Assembly: GCA_019310195.1 (NCBI GenBank)
Contig: JAFDET010000006.1
Span: 1 to 29,129 of the forward strand
Direction of reading: 5' to 3'
Origin: Deltaproteobacteria bacterium
Lineage (GTDB): Bacteria; Myxococcota_A; UBA9160; JAFDET01
DNA length: 29,129 nucleotides
This document shows, piece by piece, positions 16,712 through 22,977 of this stretch (its first letter is position 1; each line of letters opens with the position of its first letter). The translations under genes and the position numbers were made by a program. The notes beneath the pieces are model-generated. The model was given only the letters and a program-made list of their open reading frames with translations. It made no database searches and was not told the DNA's origin.

Positions 16712-17043
16712 CGCGCGCTCGGCCCCCGCTCCAGATCGACCACGCGCTCGGGCCGCGCAAAGCCCTGCACGGCGGCCAGCTCGGCCAGGCGCCGCGGGTC
16801 GCGCAGCTCGCGCACGCGCACGGCGGCGGCGCGGCGCTGCTCCTCCAGGTCGCGCTCCTCGCGCACGACGTCGGCGGCGCGATAGCGGAGCTCGATGATG
16901 CGGCCGCGCAGGGCCGAGAAGCCCAGAGCCAGCAGGACGACCGTGACGAACAGGGCGCCGAGCAGTCGCCGCGGCACCGCGCTGGGGCCCGCCGAGAGCG
17001 AGCGGCGCACGCCCATCCCCATGCTGCGTTCCGGCGCGGTCAC
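16708..17043 (-). CDS. ftsL: Cell division protein FtsL
   Basis: A 111-residue bitopic protein in the place where FtsL is always found, between rsmH and ftsI. After a basic N-terminus there is one hydrophobic segment (LLGALFVTVVLLALGFSAL, about residues 28-46). A charged, probably coiled-coil stretch (REERDLEEQRRAAAVRVREL) and a short hydrophilic end (DPRRLAELAAVQGFARPERVV) follow, matching the FtsL/DivIC layout. FtsL pairs with FtsB and FtsQ and activates FtsWI. The family has little primary-sequence conservation, so the call rests on topology, size and location. The GTG start overlaps the rsmH stop by four bases. An internal ATG seven codons later is an alternative start. Confidence 0.88.
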   Translation of the reverse strand: MTAPERSMGMGVRRSLSAGPSAVPRRLLGALFVTVVLLALGFSALRGRIIELRYRAADVVREERDLEEQRRAAAVRVRELRDPRRLAELAAVQGFARPERVVDLERGPSAR

Positions 17044-17999
17044 GCCACCTCCGCCAGGCGCTCGGCAGCGCGAATGCGCGCCGACCGGGCGCGCGGGTTG
17101 TCGCGCTGCTCGTCCTCGGACGGACGCAGCGGACGCCGCGTCAGCAGGCGCAAGCGCGCGTCGCGGCCGAACAGGGCCTCGGGGGCGCCGACCGGGCCGG
17201 TGCGTCCGCGAGCGGCGTCGCGTAGCGCGTTCTTGACGATGCGGTCTTCGGCGGAGTGGTAGGCGATCACCACCAGTCGGCCGCCGGGTGCGAGCACGCG
17301 GATCGCCGCCTCGATGCCCTCGGCCAGGGCCTCCAGCTCGTCGTTGACGGCGATGCGCAGGGCCTGGAAGACCAGGGTGGCGGGATTGTGGCGCCGGCCG
17401 CCGCCGATCCGGCTGTCGCGGATCAACGTCAGCAGATCGGCGCTGGTGCGAAGCGGTGCGCGACGCCGCGCCTCGACGACGCGGCGCGCGAAGCGCCGAG
17501 CGCCGGGCAGGTCGGCGTACTCGCGGAACCAGCGCTCGAGGTCGGGCGCCGAGGCCTGGGCCAGCAGATCGGCGGCGCTGCGGGGCAGGCGGTCGTCCAT
17601 GCGCATGTCGAGCGGAGTCAATTCCGCCGTCTCCGCGCCGAAGCGGAAGCCCCGCTCCGGCGAGTTCAACTGGTGCGAGGAGACGCCCAGGTCCAGCAGG
17701 GCGCCATCCACGGCATCTATTCCGAGCTCTTGGAGCGCGGTTTCCATTTCGCGAAACGAAGCCCGGAACAGCCGCACCCGGTCTCCGTAGTGTCCCAGAC
17801 GGTTCTTCGCGGCTTCCAGGGCCTCGGCGTCCACGTCGAGGCCAACCAACCGCCCGTCTGGTCCGTTTCGTTCGAGGATGGCTTGCGCGTGGCCGCCGCC
17901 GCCGACGGTTCCGTCGATGATCGTCGAGCCGGGCTGGGGATCGAGGAGCGACAGCGCCTCCTCGAGCATTACCGGTCGGTGTTGAAAGTCCCCTGCCAC
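17040..17999 (-). CDS. rsmH: 16S rRNA (cytosine-1402-N4) methyltransferase RsmH (MraW)
   Basis: RsmH methylates N4 of C1402 in 16S rRNA using SAM and is conserved at the start of dcw clusters. The 319-residue protein begins AGDFQHRPVMLEEAL and has the SAM-binding loop GTVGGGGHA at residues 30-38. YADRVRLF-like GDRVRLFRASF, LLDLGVSSHQLNSPERGFRF and IAYHSAEDRIVKN complete the expected RsmH pattern. The start is GTG, chosen because it gives the usual short lead before HRPVMLEEAL. Its Shine-Dalgarno is weak (only AAAG directly before GTG; GAGGAT lies about 20 bases up). A structured 176-base gap separates it from mraZ. Confidence 0.97.
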   Translation of the reverse strand: MAGDFQHRPVMLEEALSLLDPQPGSTIIDGTVGGGGHAQAILERNGPDGRLVGLDVDAEALEAAKNRLGHYGDRVRLFRASFREMETALQELGIDAVDGALLDLGVSSHQLNSPERGFRFGAETAELTPLDMRMDDRLPRSAADLLAQASAPDLERWFREYADLPGARRFARRVVEARRRAPLRTSADLLTLIRDSRIGGGRRHNPATLVFQALRIAVNDELEALAEGIEAAIRVLAPGGRLVVIAYHSAEDRIVKNALRDAARGRTGPVGAPEALFGRDARLRLLTRRPLRPSEDEQRDNPRARSARIRAAERLAEVA

Positions 18000-18047
18000 C
18001 TTTGGGGGCGTGATCCTCGCGCCCCATCCTCGTCACGACATTCGGGG

Positions 18048-18158
18048 GATTGGGGTGCCCCGGAGCGGCGCTCCGCCTCAGCTCGTCCCCCCCTGAACTC
18101 CCTGAGTCGGGCGACGACCCCGGGGACACCCCAATCTCTCGGAGGAGTTGCCTCCTCC
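18048..18158 (-). other. Structured gap between mraZ and rsmH
   Basis: On the minus strand, just after mraZ, there is a perfect 7-bp hairpin with a tetraloop, GGAGGAG-GCAA-CTCCTCC (18141-18158). A long inverted repeat follows: GATTGGGGTG-T-CCCCGG (18120-18136) pairs with its complement at 18048-18063 with one bulged base. A small GGAGC-GGC-GCTCC stem (on the plus strand near 18062-18074) lies between the arms. This could be an attenuator, a processing site or an mRNA stabiliser that sets rsmH and downstream expression relative to mraZ. No known riboswitch is recognised and no U-run follows. Confidence 0.5.
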
Positions 18159-18175
18159 TTCCCCCCAATAACCCC

Positions 18176-18619
18176 CTACGACGGGCGGCCCTTCGCCACC
18201 GTCGCTGAAATCTCGTTGAACCTGGCTTGCGTGCGCGTCAGCGACTGCTCGAAGCGCGCGCGGTCCCAGACTTCGATCCGCGGGCCGACGCCCGCGATGG
18301 TTACTTCCTTGTCCAGCCCCGCGTGCTCGCGCAGGTAGGGCGGGATGGAGATGCGGCCCTGCTTGTCGACCGGGCTCTCCACGGCGCCCGAGATGAGGAA
18401 GCGCTGCAGGTCCTGCACCTCGGGCTGGAGCGGGGAGGCCTCCTCGAGCTCGCGCTCGATCTTTCGCCAGGCCTCGTACGGGTACAGCGCCAAGCAGTCC
18501 AGCTGGTTGGTCAGGATCGGCGCCCGCTCGCTGTGTCGTTCCAGTTCCACCCGAAACCCCGCCGGGATGCTGAGGCGGCCCTTGGTATCGATCGTATGAA
18601 CCGCCCGGCCCCGAAACAT
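18176..18619 (-). CDS. mraZ: Transcriptional regulator / division protein MraZ
   Basis: MraZ is an AbrB-like, ring-forming DNA-binding protein that in E. coli represses its own operon. The 147-residue product begins MFRGRAVHTIDTKGRLSIPA and carries the two internal repeats of the family: DTKGRLSIP near residues 11-19 and DKQGRISIP near 85-93, each with the DXXXR core. Between them lies LDCLALYPYEAWRKIE, also typical. The gene follows a promoter overlapped by MraZ-like boxes and is probably the first of the dcw operon. A 230-base gap separates it from the deacetylase gene upstream on the same strand. GGGGGCAGGA before the ATG is a plausible ribosome site. Confidence 0.97.
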   Translation of the reverse strand: MFRGRAVHTIDTKGRLSIPAGFRVELERHSERAPILTNQLDCLALYPYEAWRKIERELEEASPLQPEVQDLQRFLISGAVESPVDKQGRISIPPYLREHAGLDKEVTIAGVGPRIEVWDRARFEQSLTRTQARFNEISATVAKGRPS

Positions 18620-18667
18620 TGCTTGTGGGATCCTGCCCCCTGGTTGGCACCCTTTGTGGGATTTTGA

Positions 18668-18702
18668 TGCCCTTCGATCCCACTTCATCCCACCCCGTAC
18701 CC
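18668..18702 (-). promoter_or_regulatory. Probable MraZ operator (boxes at 10-bp period)
   Basis: On the minus strand two perfect TGGGA boxes lie at 18688-18692 and 18678-18682, exactly ten bases apart. Degenerate boxes keep the same phase on both sides: GGGTA at 18698-18702 and GGGCA at 18668-18672. E. coli MraZ is known to bind TGGGN repeats separated by five bases, the same spacing. The array sits directly after the candidate -10, as expected for autorepression. Confidence 0.75.
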
Positions 18703-18732
18703 CTTGTACCTCAGGCGATCGGAAGAAATCAA
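18703..18732 (-). promoter_or_regulatory. Candidate sigma70-type promoter of the dcw operon
   Basis: On the minus strand TTGATT (18727-18732) and TACAAG (18703-18708) are separated by 18 bases, each a four-of-six match to the -35 and -10 consensus. An A-tract of eight (within about 18755-18763) lies about 25 bases further upstream and may act as an UP element. The promoter leads straight into the MraZ box array, which supports it. Confidence 0.55.
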
Positions 18733-18849
18733 CGAAAGTTCTTGCCCTGGAACGATTTTTTTTGGCCGCTCCGAAATCACACAATATCTGGTAGGGGACT
18801 GAGAGCCGTAGCCCAAGATGTGGGGGATTCGAGGCGGCGGGAGATGGCC

Positions 18850-19899
18850 TCAGGGAGCGCCGATAGCGGGGATTCGCTCGCCGTGCACCGCGGCGACCCG
18901 CTGGACCAGCCCTCGAAGGGTGCTTCCCGGCGGCGCCTCGGGCACCGGGACCGTCGCGGGCGTCTCTTCGAGCAGCGCATCGACCACGGCGGCGGTTCCA
19001 TCCTCCAGGCCCGACTCGGCGTAGCCGCCCTCCAGGAGCAGGACCAGCCGCCCGCCGCACAGGTCGTCGGCCAGGGCGCGCACGATGTGGGCGGCAGCGG
19101 CGAAGCCGGCGCCGCTCACGTCCAGCGAGGCCAACGGGTCGTCCCGGTGGGCGTCGAAGCCACACGAGACCAGGATCAGCTCCGGCCGGAAGGCCCGCGC
19201 CGCCGGTACCAGCACCCGCTGCAGCACTCCGACCCACTCGGTGTCGCCGCAGCCGGGCGGCATGGGCACGTTGAGCGTCGCACCCTCGCCGTCGCCCCGG
19301 CCCACCTCGCCGAAGTCGCCGGTTCCCGGGTAGTAGGGGAACTGGTGGGTCGAGGCGTACAGGATCGACGCGTCGTCCTCGAAGCTGTGCTGGGTGCCGT
19401 TGCCGTGGTGCACGTCCCAGTCCAGGATCAGGATGCGCTCGAGGCCTTCCTCCGCCTGGAGCGCGCGGGCCGCGATGGCCACGTTGTTGAACAGGCAGAA
19501 GCCCATGGCGCGGCCCGCCTCGGCGTGGTGTCCCGGCGGCCGTACGGCGGCGAAGCCGGCCGGAGACTCGCCCCGGGCGACGCGGCGGGCCAGGTCCACC
19601 GACGCGCCCGCGGCCAGGCGCGCCACCGCGTGGCTCTCGGCGCAGGCGTAGGTGTCCGGATCCAGGCGGCAGGGGGCGCGGCGCGCGCTCTCCGCCACCA
19701 GCGCCAGGTGGTCCCGGGTGTGGACGCGCAGCAACTCCTCGTCGCCGGCCGGGCGCGGGGGCACGCTTTCCAGGCGGTCCCGGCGCGGGGCCAGGGCCCG
19801 GGAGACCGCCGCCAGCCGGGCGGGCCGCTCGGGATGATCCGAGGGCCCCGCGTGATCGCGGAAACGGGGGTCTTCGACGACGGAGAGCGAGCGCTGCAT
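18850..19899 (-). CDS. Histone-deacetylase-family zinc amidohydrolase
   Basis: A 349-residue member of the arginase/deacetylase fold, closest in motif style to class II HDAC-like bacterial enzymes. Known members remove acetyl groups from lysines, polyamines or small amides. The start DPRFRDHAGPSDHPERPARL is family-typical. The active site is complete: the His pair in RPPGHHAEAG (His124, His125), zinc ligands Asp162 and His164 in DWDVHHGNGTQ, Asp249 in CGFDAHRDDPL, and Tyr293 in LEGGYAESG. The substrate cannot be told from sequence; acetylpolyamine amidohydrolase and AcuC-like deacetylase are alternatives. It lies 230 bases upstream of mraZ on the same strand, and its ATG is only 34 bases from that of the divergent SDR gene. 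Confidence 0.93.
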   Translation of the reverse strand: MQRSLSVVEDPRFRDHAGPSDHPERPARLAAVSRALAPRRDRLESVPPRPAGDEELLRVHTRDHLALVAESARRAPCRLDPDTYACAESHAVARLAAGASVDLARRVARGESPAGFAAVRPPGHHAEAGRAMGFCLFNNVAIAARALQAEEGLERILILDWDVHHGNGTQHSFEDDASILYASTHQFPYYPGTGDFGEVGRGDGEGATLNVPMPPGCGDTEWVGVLQRVLVPAARAFRPELILVSCGFDAHRDDPLASLDVSGAGFAAAAHIVRALADDLCGGRLVLLLEGGYAESGLEDGTAAVVDALLEETPATVPVPEAPPGSTLRGLVQRVAAVHGERIPAIGAP

Positions 19900-19933
19900 T
19901 GCCGGATCGGGCGTGATGGTACACCGTGGACGC

Positions 19934-20896
19934 ATGCGCGGCGCGATCGCCATCACCGGGCTCCGCACCTTCCTGGGCCGAGGCCTGGCCGAGCGCCTGG
20001 CGGCGCGACGGCCCGCGCCGAATGTCGTGGGCGTGGACCTGCACCGGCCCCAGGGTTTCGCCACGGCATCGCGTTTCCATCGGGCCGACCTCACGGATCC
20101 CACCGCGGATGCCCGCCTCGCCGAGGTCTTCGAGCGTGAGCGGGTCGAGGTCGTGGTTCACGCCGCCTTCCGCCAGGACCCGGACCCGAACGTCGAGAAC
20201 GATCACGAGCTCGAGACCATCGGCACCTTGCACGTGATGCACGCCTGCGCCGCCGCGAAGGTGCGCCGCCTGGTGGTGGTGTCGAGCACCATGCTCTACG
20301 GCCCTTGGCCCGACAACCCGAACTTCCTCACCGAAGCGCATCCCCTGCGCGGGCATCCGGCCGCCCACAACGTGGAAAACCGGCGCGAGGCGGAGACGCT
20401 GCTGGCGTCGTGGGCGCGCGGCCATCCGGACACCGAGGTCACGGTGCTGCGCAACTGCTGGATCCTGGGTCCGAGCTACGAGGATCACGTGGTGCGCTAC
20501 CTGGCGCGGCCGGTGGTGCCCACGCTCATGGGCTACGACCCGCTGCTGCAGTTCGTGCACGAGGACGACGCGCTGCGGGTGCTGGAGACCGCGGCACGCG
20601 AGCCGCACCCCGGTATCTACAACGTGGTGGGGAAGGGCGTCGTGCCGCTCTCGACGCTGCTGCGCCTGGCCGGCAAGACCCGCCTGTCGCTTCCCGCGCA
20701 GCTCCTCTACCGGCTGCGGAACGTTCCTTCCCAGGGCCAGACCGGCGATCGCCCGGACGGCTTCTACGACTACTTCCGCTACCTCTGGACCGCCGATGGC
20801 CAGCGCGGCTGGACGGCTTTCGGCGAGCCCCACTACACGACGCGCGAAGCGTGGATTGCCTTCGTGGCGTCGCGACGCATGCGTCGCTACCGCTGA
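19934..20896 (+). CDS. Extended SDR-fold protein, NAD-dependent epimerase/dehydratase-like, with degenerate catalytic motif
   Basis: A 320-residue Rossmann-fold protein resembling GalE-like proteins such as mycobacterial Rv0501 as I remember them. The dinucleotide loop is TGLRTFLGRGLAERL near residue 8, with VVHAAF at 75-79 and VVVSSTMLYG at 114-123. The usual YxxxK is not visible: the matching stretch around 145-149 reads HNVEN. LRNCWILGPSYEDHVVRYLA and LQFVHEDDAL follow the family pattern. Loss of Tyr and Lys makes classical oxidoreduction unlikely, so it may be a binding or scaffold protein. The ATG is chosen because the first beta strand starts three residues later; earlier starts at 19913 (GTG) and 19916 (ATG) are possible. 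The next gene follows with its ribosome site overlapping this stop, so the pair is an operon. Confidence 0.85.
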   Translation: MRGAIAITGLRTFLGRGLAERLAARRPAPNVVGVDLHRPQGFATASRFHRADLTDPTADARLAEVFERERVEVVVHAAFRQDPDPNVENDHELETIGTLHVMHACAAAKVRRLVVVSSTMLYGPWPDNPNFLTEAHPLRGHPAAHNVENRREAETLLASWARGHPDTEVTVLRNCWILGPSYEDHVVRYLARPVVPTLMGYDPLLQFVHEDDALRVLETAAREPHPGIYNVVGKGVVPLSTLLRLAGKTRLSLPAQLLYRLRNVPSQGQTGDRPDGFYDYFRYLWTADGQRGWTAFGEPHYTTREAWIAFVASRRMRRYR

Positions 20897-20903
20897 GGAG
20901 ACC

Positions 20904-21872
20904 GTGAGCGAGCCCCCGGAGAGCCACGACCGCGACCAGGCCCTGCACGAGGTGCGCGCCGCCCTGTCGGACCTGCGCCGCGAGATCGATACGCGCTTCC
21001 GCGCGGCGCCGGATCGCGTGGCGCTGACCCGCGACTGGATGGGCCTCTTCGACGACCTGCGCCGCCGGGCACAGACCATCGGCATGATCGAGCGCTCCGG
21101 CGAGGTGGACGAGTTCGGCATGGACGACGTGGTGGTGCAGCGCGCCGAGCCCCTGCTCGACTTCCTGCTGGACCGCTACTGGCGCGCCGACGTGGGGGGG
21201 CTGGGCAACCTGCCGGCCTCGGGGCCGTGCCTGCTGGTGGGCAACCGCTCCGGCCTGCTGCCCTACGACGGATTGATGATCTCCCAGGCCGTGGCCCGCT
21301 GGCATCCGGCCGGCGAGCGCCCGCGCTTTCTGGTGGCCGACTGGTTGATTACGCTGCCCTTCGCCCAGCCGACCCTGGCCCGGGTCGGGGGCGTGCGCGC
21401 CTGCCGCGAGAACGCCGAGCGACTGCTGCGCAGTGGCCGCTCGGTGGTGGCCTTCCCGGAAGGCCAGAAGGGCGCCGCCAAGGTCTTTCGTGATCGCTAC
21501 CGCCTGCAGCGCTTCGGACGCGGCGGGGCCGTCCGCGTGGCGCTGGAGACCGGTGTGCCCGTGGTGCCGGTGGGCGTGGTGGGCGCGGAAGAAGCGCACC
21601 CGGTGCTCTTCAAGCTGGGCGCGCCGGCGCGCAGCCTGGGGCTTCCCTTCCTGCCCGTCACCCCGACGTTCCCCTGGTTCGGGCCCCTGGGGCTGCTGCC
21701 GCTGCCCAGCAAGTGGGTGATCCGTTTCGGAGAGCCGCTTCACTACGACCGGCTCACGCCCGACGACGCCCGCGACGAGCTGCTGGTCTCGCGGCTCACC
21801 GAGGAGCTGCGCGCCGACATCCACGCGCTCGTCGAAGACGGCCTCCGCGCTCGCCCCTCCGTCTGGGGCTAA
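20904..21872 (+). CDS. PlsC-like lysophospholipid acyltransferase family protein, active-site His replaced by Arg
   Basis: A 322-residue protein of the PlsC/AGPAT superfamily, which acylates glycerolipids at the membrane. The region around residues 111-123 reads VGNRSGLLPYDGL. Relatives carry NH followed by a downstream Asp, so the expected catalytic His is Arg115 (codon CGC at 21246-21248). The second block FPEGQKG starts at residue 184 and the third is VPVVPVGVVGAEE. The segment RYRLQRFGRGG and the end-region LPLPSKWVIRFGEPL match a subfamily that in actinobacteria sits next to a GalE-like SDR. Residues 1-65 are charged and helical. GTG is chosen because GAGGAG lies three bases before it; the GAGGAG overlaps the upstream stop codon. 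It is probably co-transcribed with the SDR gene. Confidence 0.87.
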   Translation: MSEPPESHDRDQALHEVRAALSDLRREIDTRFRAAPDRVALTRDWMGLFDDLRRRAQTIGMIERSGEVDEFGMDDVVVQRAEPLLDFLLDRYWRADVGGLGNLPASGPCLLVGNRSGLLPYDGLMISQAVARWHPAGERPRFLVADWLITLPFAQPTLARVGGVRACRENAERLLRSGRSVVAFPEGQKGAAKVFRDRYRLQRFGRGGAVRVALETGVPVVPVGVVGAEEAHPVLFKLGAPARSLGLPFLPVTPTFPWFGPLGLLPLPSKWVIRFGEPLHYDRLTPDDARDELLVSRLTEELRADIHALVEDGLRARPSVWG

Positions 21873-21880
21873 CGGAGGAG

Positions 21881-21915
21881 ACCGGAACTGAGGGGACTGT
21901 CCCGCTGGTTCCGGT
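21881..21915. terminator. Bidirectional hairpin between convergent genes
   Basis: Outer arms ACCGGAAC (21881-21888) and GTTCCGGT (21908-21915) enclose a perfect inner GGGAC-T-GTCCC (21893-21903). The element fills the 42-base gap between the acyltransferase and PhaR-like stops and overlaps the latter's TAA. There is no U-run. The core resembles that of the terminator at 28230-28264. Confidence 0.65.
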
Positions 21916-22442
21916 TAGTCGGAGGAGGAGCTCTCGAGGTTCTCGAGGGCCTTGGCGACGCGCTCGAGATTGGCGTTGAGCGCATCGATGTCCGCGCGCC
22001 GCGGCAGGTCCAGGGCGCCCAGCACGCGCTCGACCAGATGCTGGACGTTGGACTCCACGTCGTCGCGCGACTCGTTCAGCCACTCCGAGACATCGTGCTC
22101 GCGCTGGCCGATGGCGCGGCGCATGCTGCGCCGCAGCTCATCCATGCCCTCCTGGGCATCGTCTACCCGCTTGCGCAGGGCGGTGTAGAGGGCGTCGCCG
22201 CCCTTCGAGATGAGCTCCGAAAGCACCGAGCCGGGCACGTGGCGGGCGGATCGTTCGCTGTCGACGAGGATCTGGGAGAGAGCCACCGAGGTGATGTCCT
22301 CGCCGGTCTCGTTGTCGATCACGCGGACCTCGCGGCCCTCTTCGATCAACTCCTGGATGCCGCGAAGCGTGATGTAGCGGCTGGTCTCGGTGTTGTAGAG
22401 CTTGCGGTTGGCATACCGCTTGACGAGGACCGATTCAGCCAT
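21915..22442 (-). CDS. PhaR-type PHA synthesis regulator DNA-binding domain with phasin-like C-terminus
   Basis: A 175-residue protein. Residues 5-64 (VLVKRYANRKLYNTETSRY followed by GREVRVIDNETGEDIT and LSQIL) match the N-terminal DNA-binding domain of polyhydroxyalkanoate regulators (PhaR, PHB_acc_N family). The rest is a long amphipathic helical region with SEWLNESRDDVESNVQHLVE and RADIDALNANLERVAKALE. That resembles phasin or PhaE-type coiled coils rather than the PhaR C-terminal repeat. It may regulate genes and also bind granules, but no PHA synthase or depolymerase gene is in the window. It is the last of four same-strand genes, 43 bases after the upstream stop. A TGTTAGATT element seven bases before its ATG suggests an extra, leaderless promoter. 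Confidence 0.88.
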   Translation of the reverse strand: MAESVLVKRYANRKLYNTETSRYITLRGIQELIEEGREVRVIDNETGEDITSVALSQILVDSERSARHVPGSVLSELISKGGDALYTALRKRVDDAQEGMDELRRSMRRAIGQREHDVSEWLNESRDDVESNVQHLVERVLGALDLPRRADIDALNANLERVAKALENLESSSSD

Positions 22443-22449
22443 TCGGGGC

Positions 22450-22458
22450 AATCTAACA
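22450..22458 (-). promoter_or_regulatory. Candidate extended -10 of the PhaR-like gene
   Basis: The minus strand reads TGTTAGATT, then seven bases (GCCCCGA), then ATG. No Shine-Dalgarno fits in seven bases, so transcription from here would begin at or next to the start codon. The same nine bases lie upstream of ftsZ. Confidence 0.45.
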
Positions 22459-22485
22459 CACGCCCCGAGACCCGCCCGGAAGCGC

Positions 22486-22977
22486 TCAGGGGGCGTTGTC
22501 GACGGGAACGCGCTGCACGCGGGCCGTTCGCCGCGGCTGGCGGCCGCCCGTCTGGCCCTTGCGGCGCGGAGGTCGGACCCCGAGCTCCCAGAGGATCTCC
22601 CGGACGCCCAGGTAGGCGCGCAGGACGGAGCGGGCGTCGGCGTCCTCCTCGGCGCGCTCCTCCCAGCGGGCGATCTCCGCGTCGAGGGCCTCGGAGACCG
22701 CTTGCAGCAGGTCCCCGGCCGGCCCGTCGAGGCCGGCCGAGAGCGAGTCTCCCAGCTCGTCCAGGGTGCGCAGGGCCAGCCCCAGCGGTCCGGACTCATC
22801 GACGGCGCGGCCGCTGGCCGCCAGCGAGGCGGCTTCGATCAGGGCCCGAGCGGCGGCGATGGCCTCGGCCGCGGCCGCGCGTCCGTGACTGGCGGCGCGG
22901 CTCAGCGCTTCGTTCAGATCGCGGGCCGGCGCCGGGCGGCGCCGAGCTCGCCCGCTCCCGTTGGCGCCTTCAGGCAC
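22486..22977 (-). CDS. Uncharacterised Ala-rich helical protein in the ArsA/PhaR-like operon
   Basis: I do not recognise this 163-residue protein. After a basic N-terminus it has long Ala-rich helices (NEALSRAASHGRAAAAEAI and GDLLQAVSEALDAEIARWEE). A conserved-looking RAYLGVREILWELGVRPP motif and a Pro/Arg-rich basic tail follow. There is no signal peptide or membrane segment. The GTG start is chosen because GGAGG lies six bases upstream and it overlaps the ArsA-like stop by eight bases; a TTG further up is less likely. Its place between a Get3-like ATPase pair and a PhaR-domain protein suggests a phasin-like or adaptor role, but that is a guess from context and helical character only. Confidence 0.75.
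   Translation of the reverse strand: MPEGANGSGRARRRPAPARDLNEALSRAASHGRAAAAEAIAAARALIEAASLAASGRAVDESGPLGLALRTLDELGDSLSAGLDGPAGDLLQAVSEALDAEIARWEERAEEDADARSVLRAYLGVREILWELGVRPPRRKGQTGGRQPRRTARVQRVPVDNAP

Noticed and set aside
14684..16885. Very long plus-strand open frame (733 codons) opposite ftsI
   Set aside because: It mirrors ftsI codon structure and has no family motif. The minus-strand gene has all three transpeptidase motifs.
18753..18764. Run of eight T on the plus strand as a terminator
   Set aside because: No stem precedes it on the plus strand and no plus-strand gene ends there. It fits better as an A-tract upstream of the mraZ promoter.
18176..21121. 981-codon minus-strand frame of which mraZ is the end
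   Set aside because: Only the last 147 codons match a family. The rest is a shadow over the deacetylase and SDR genes.
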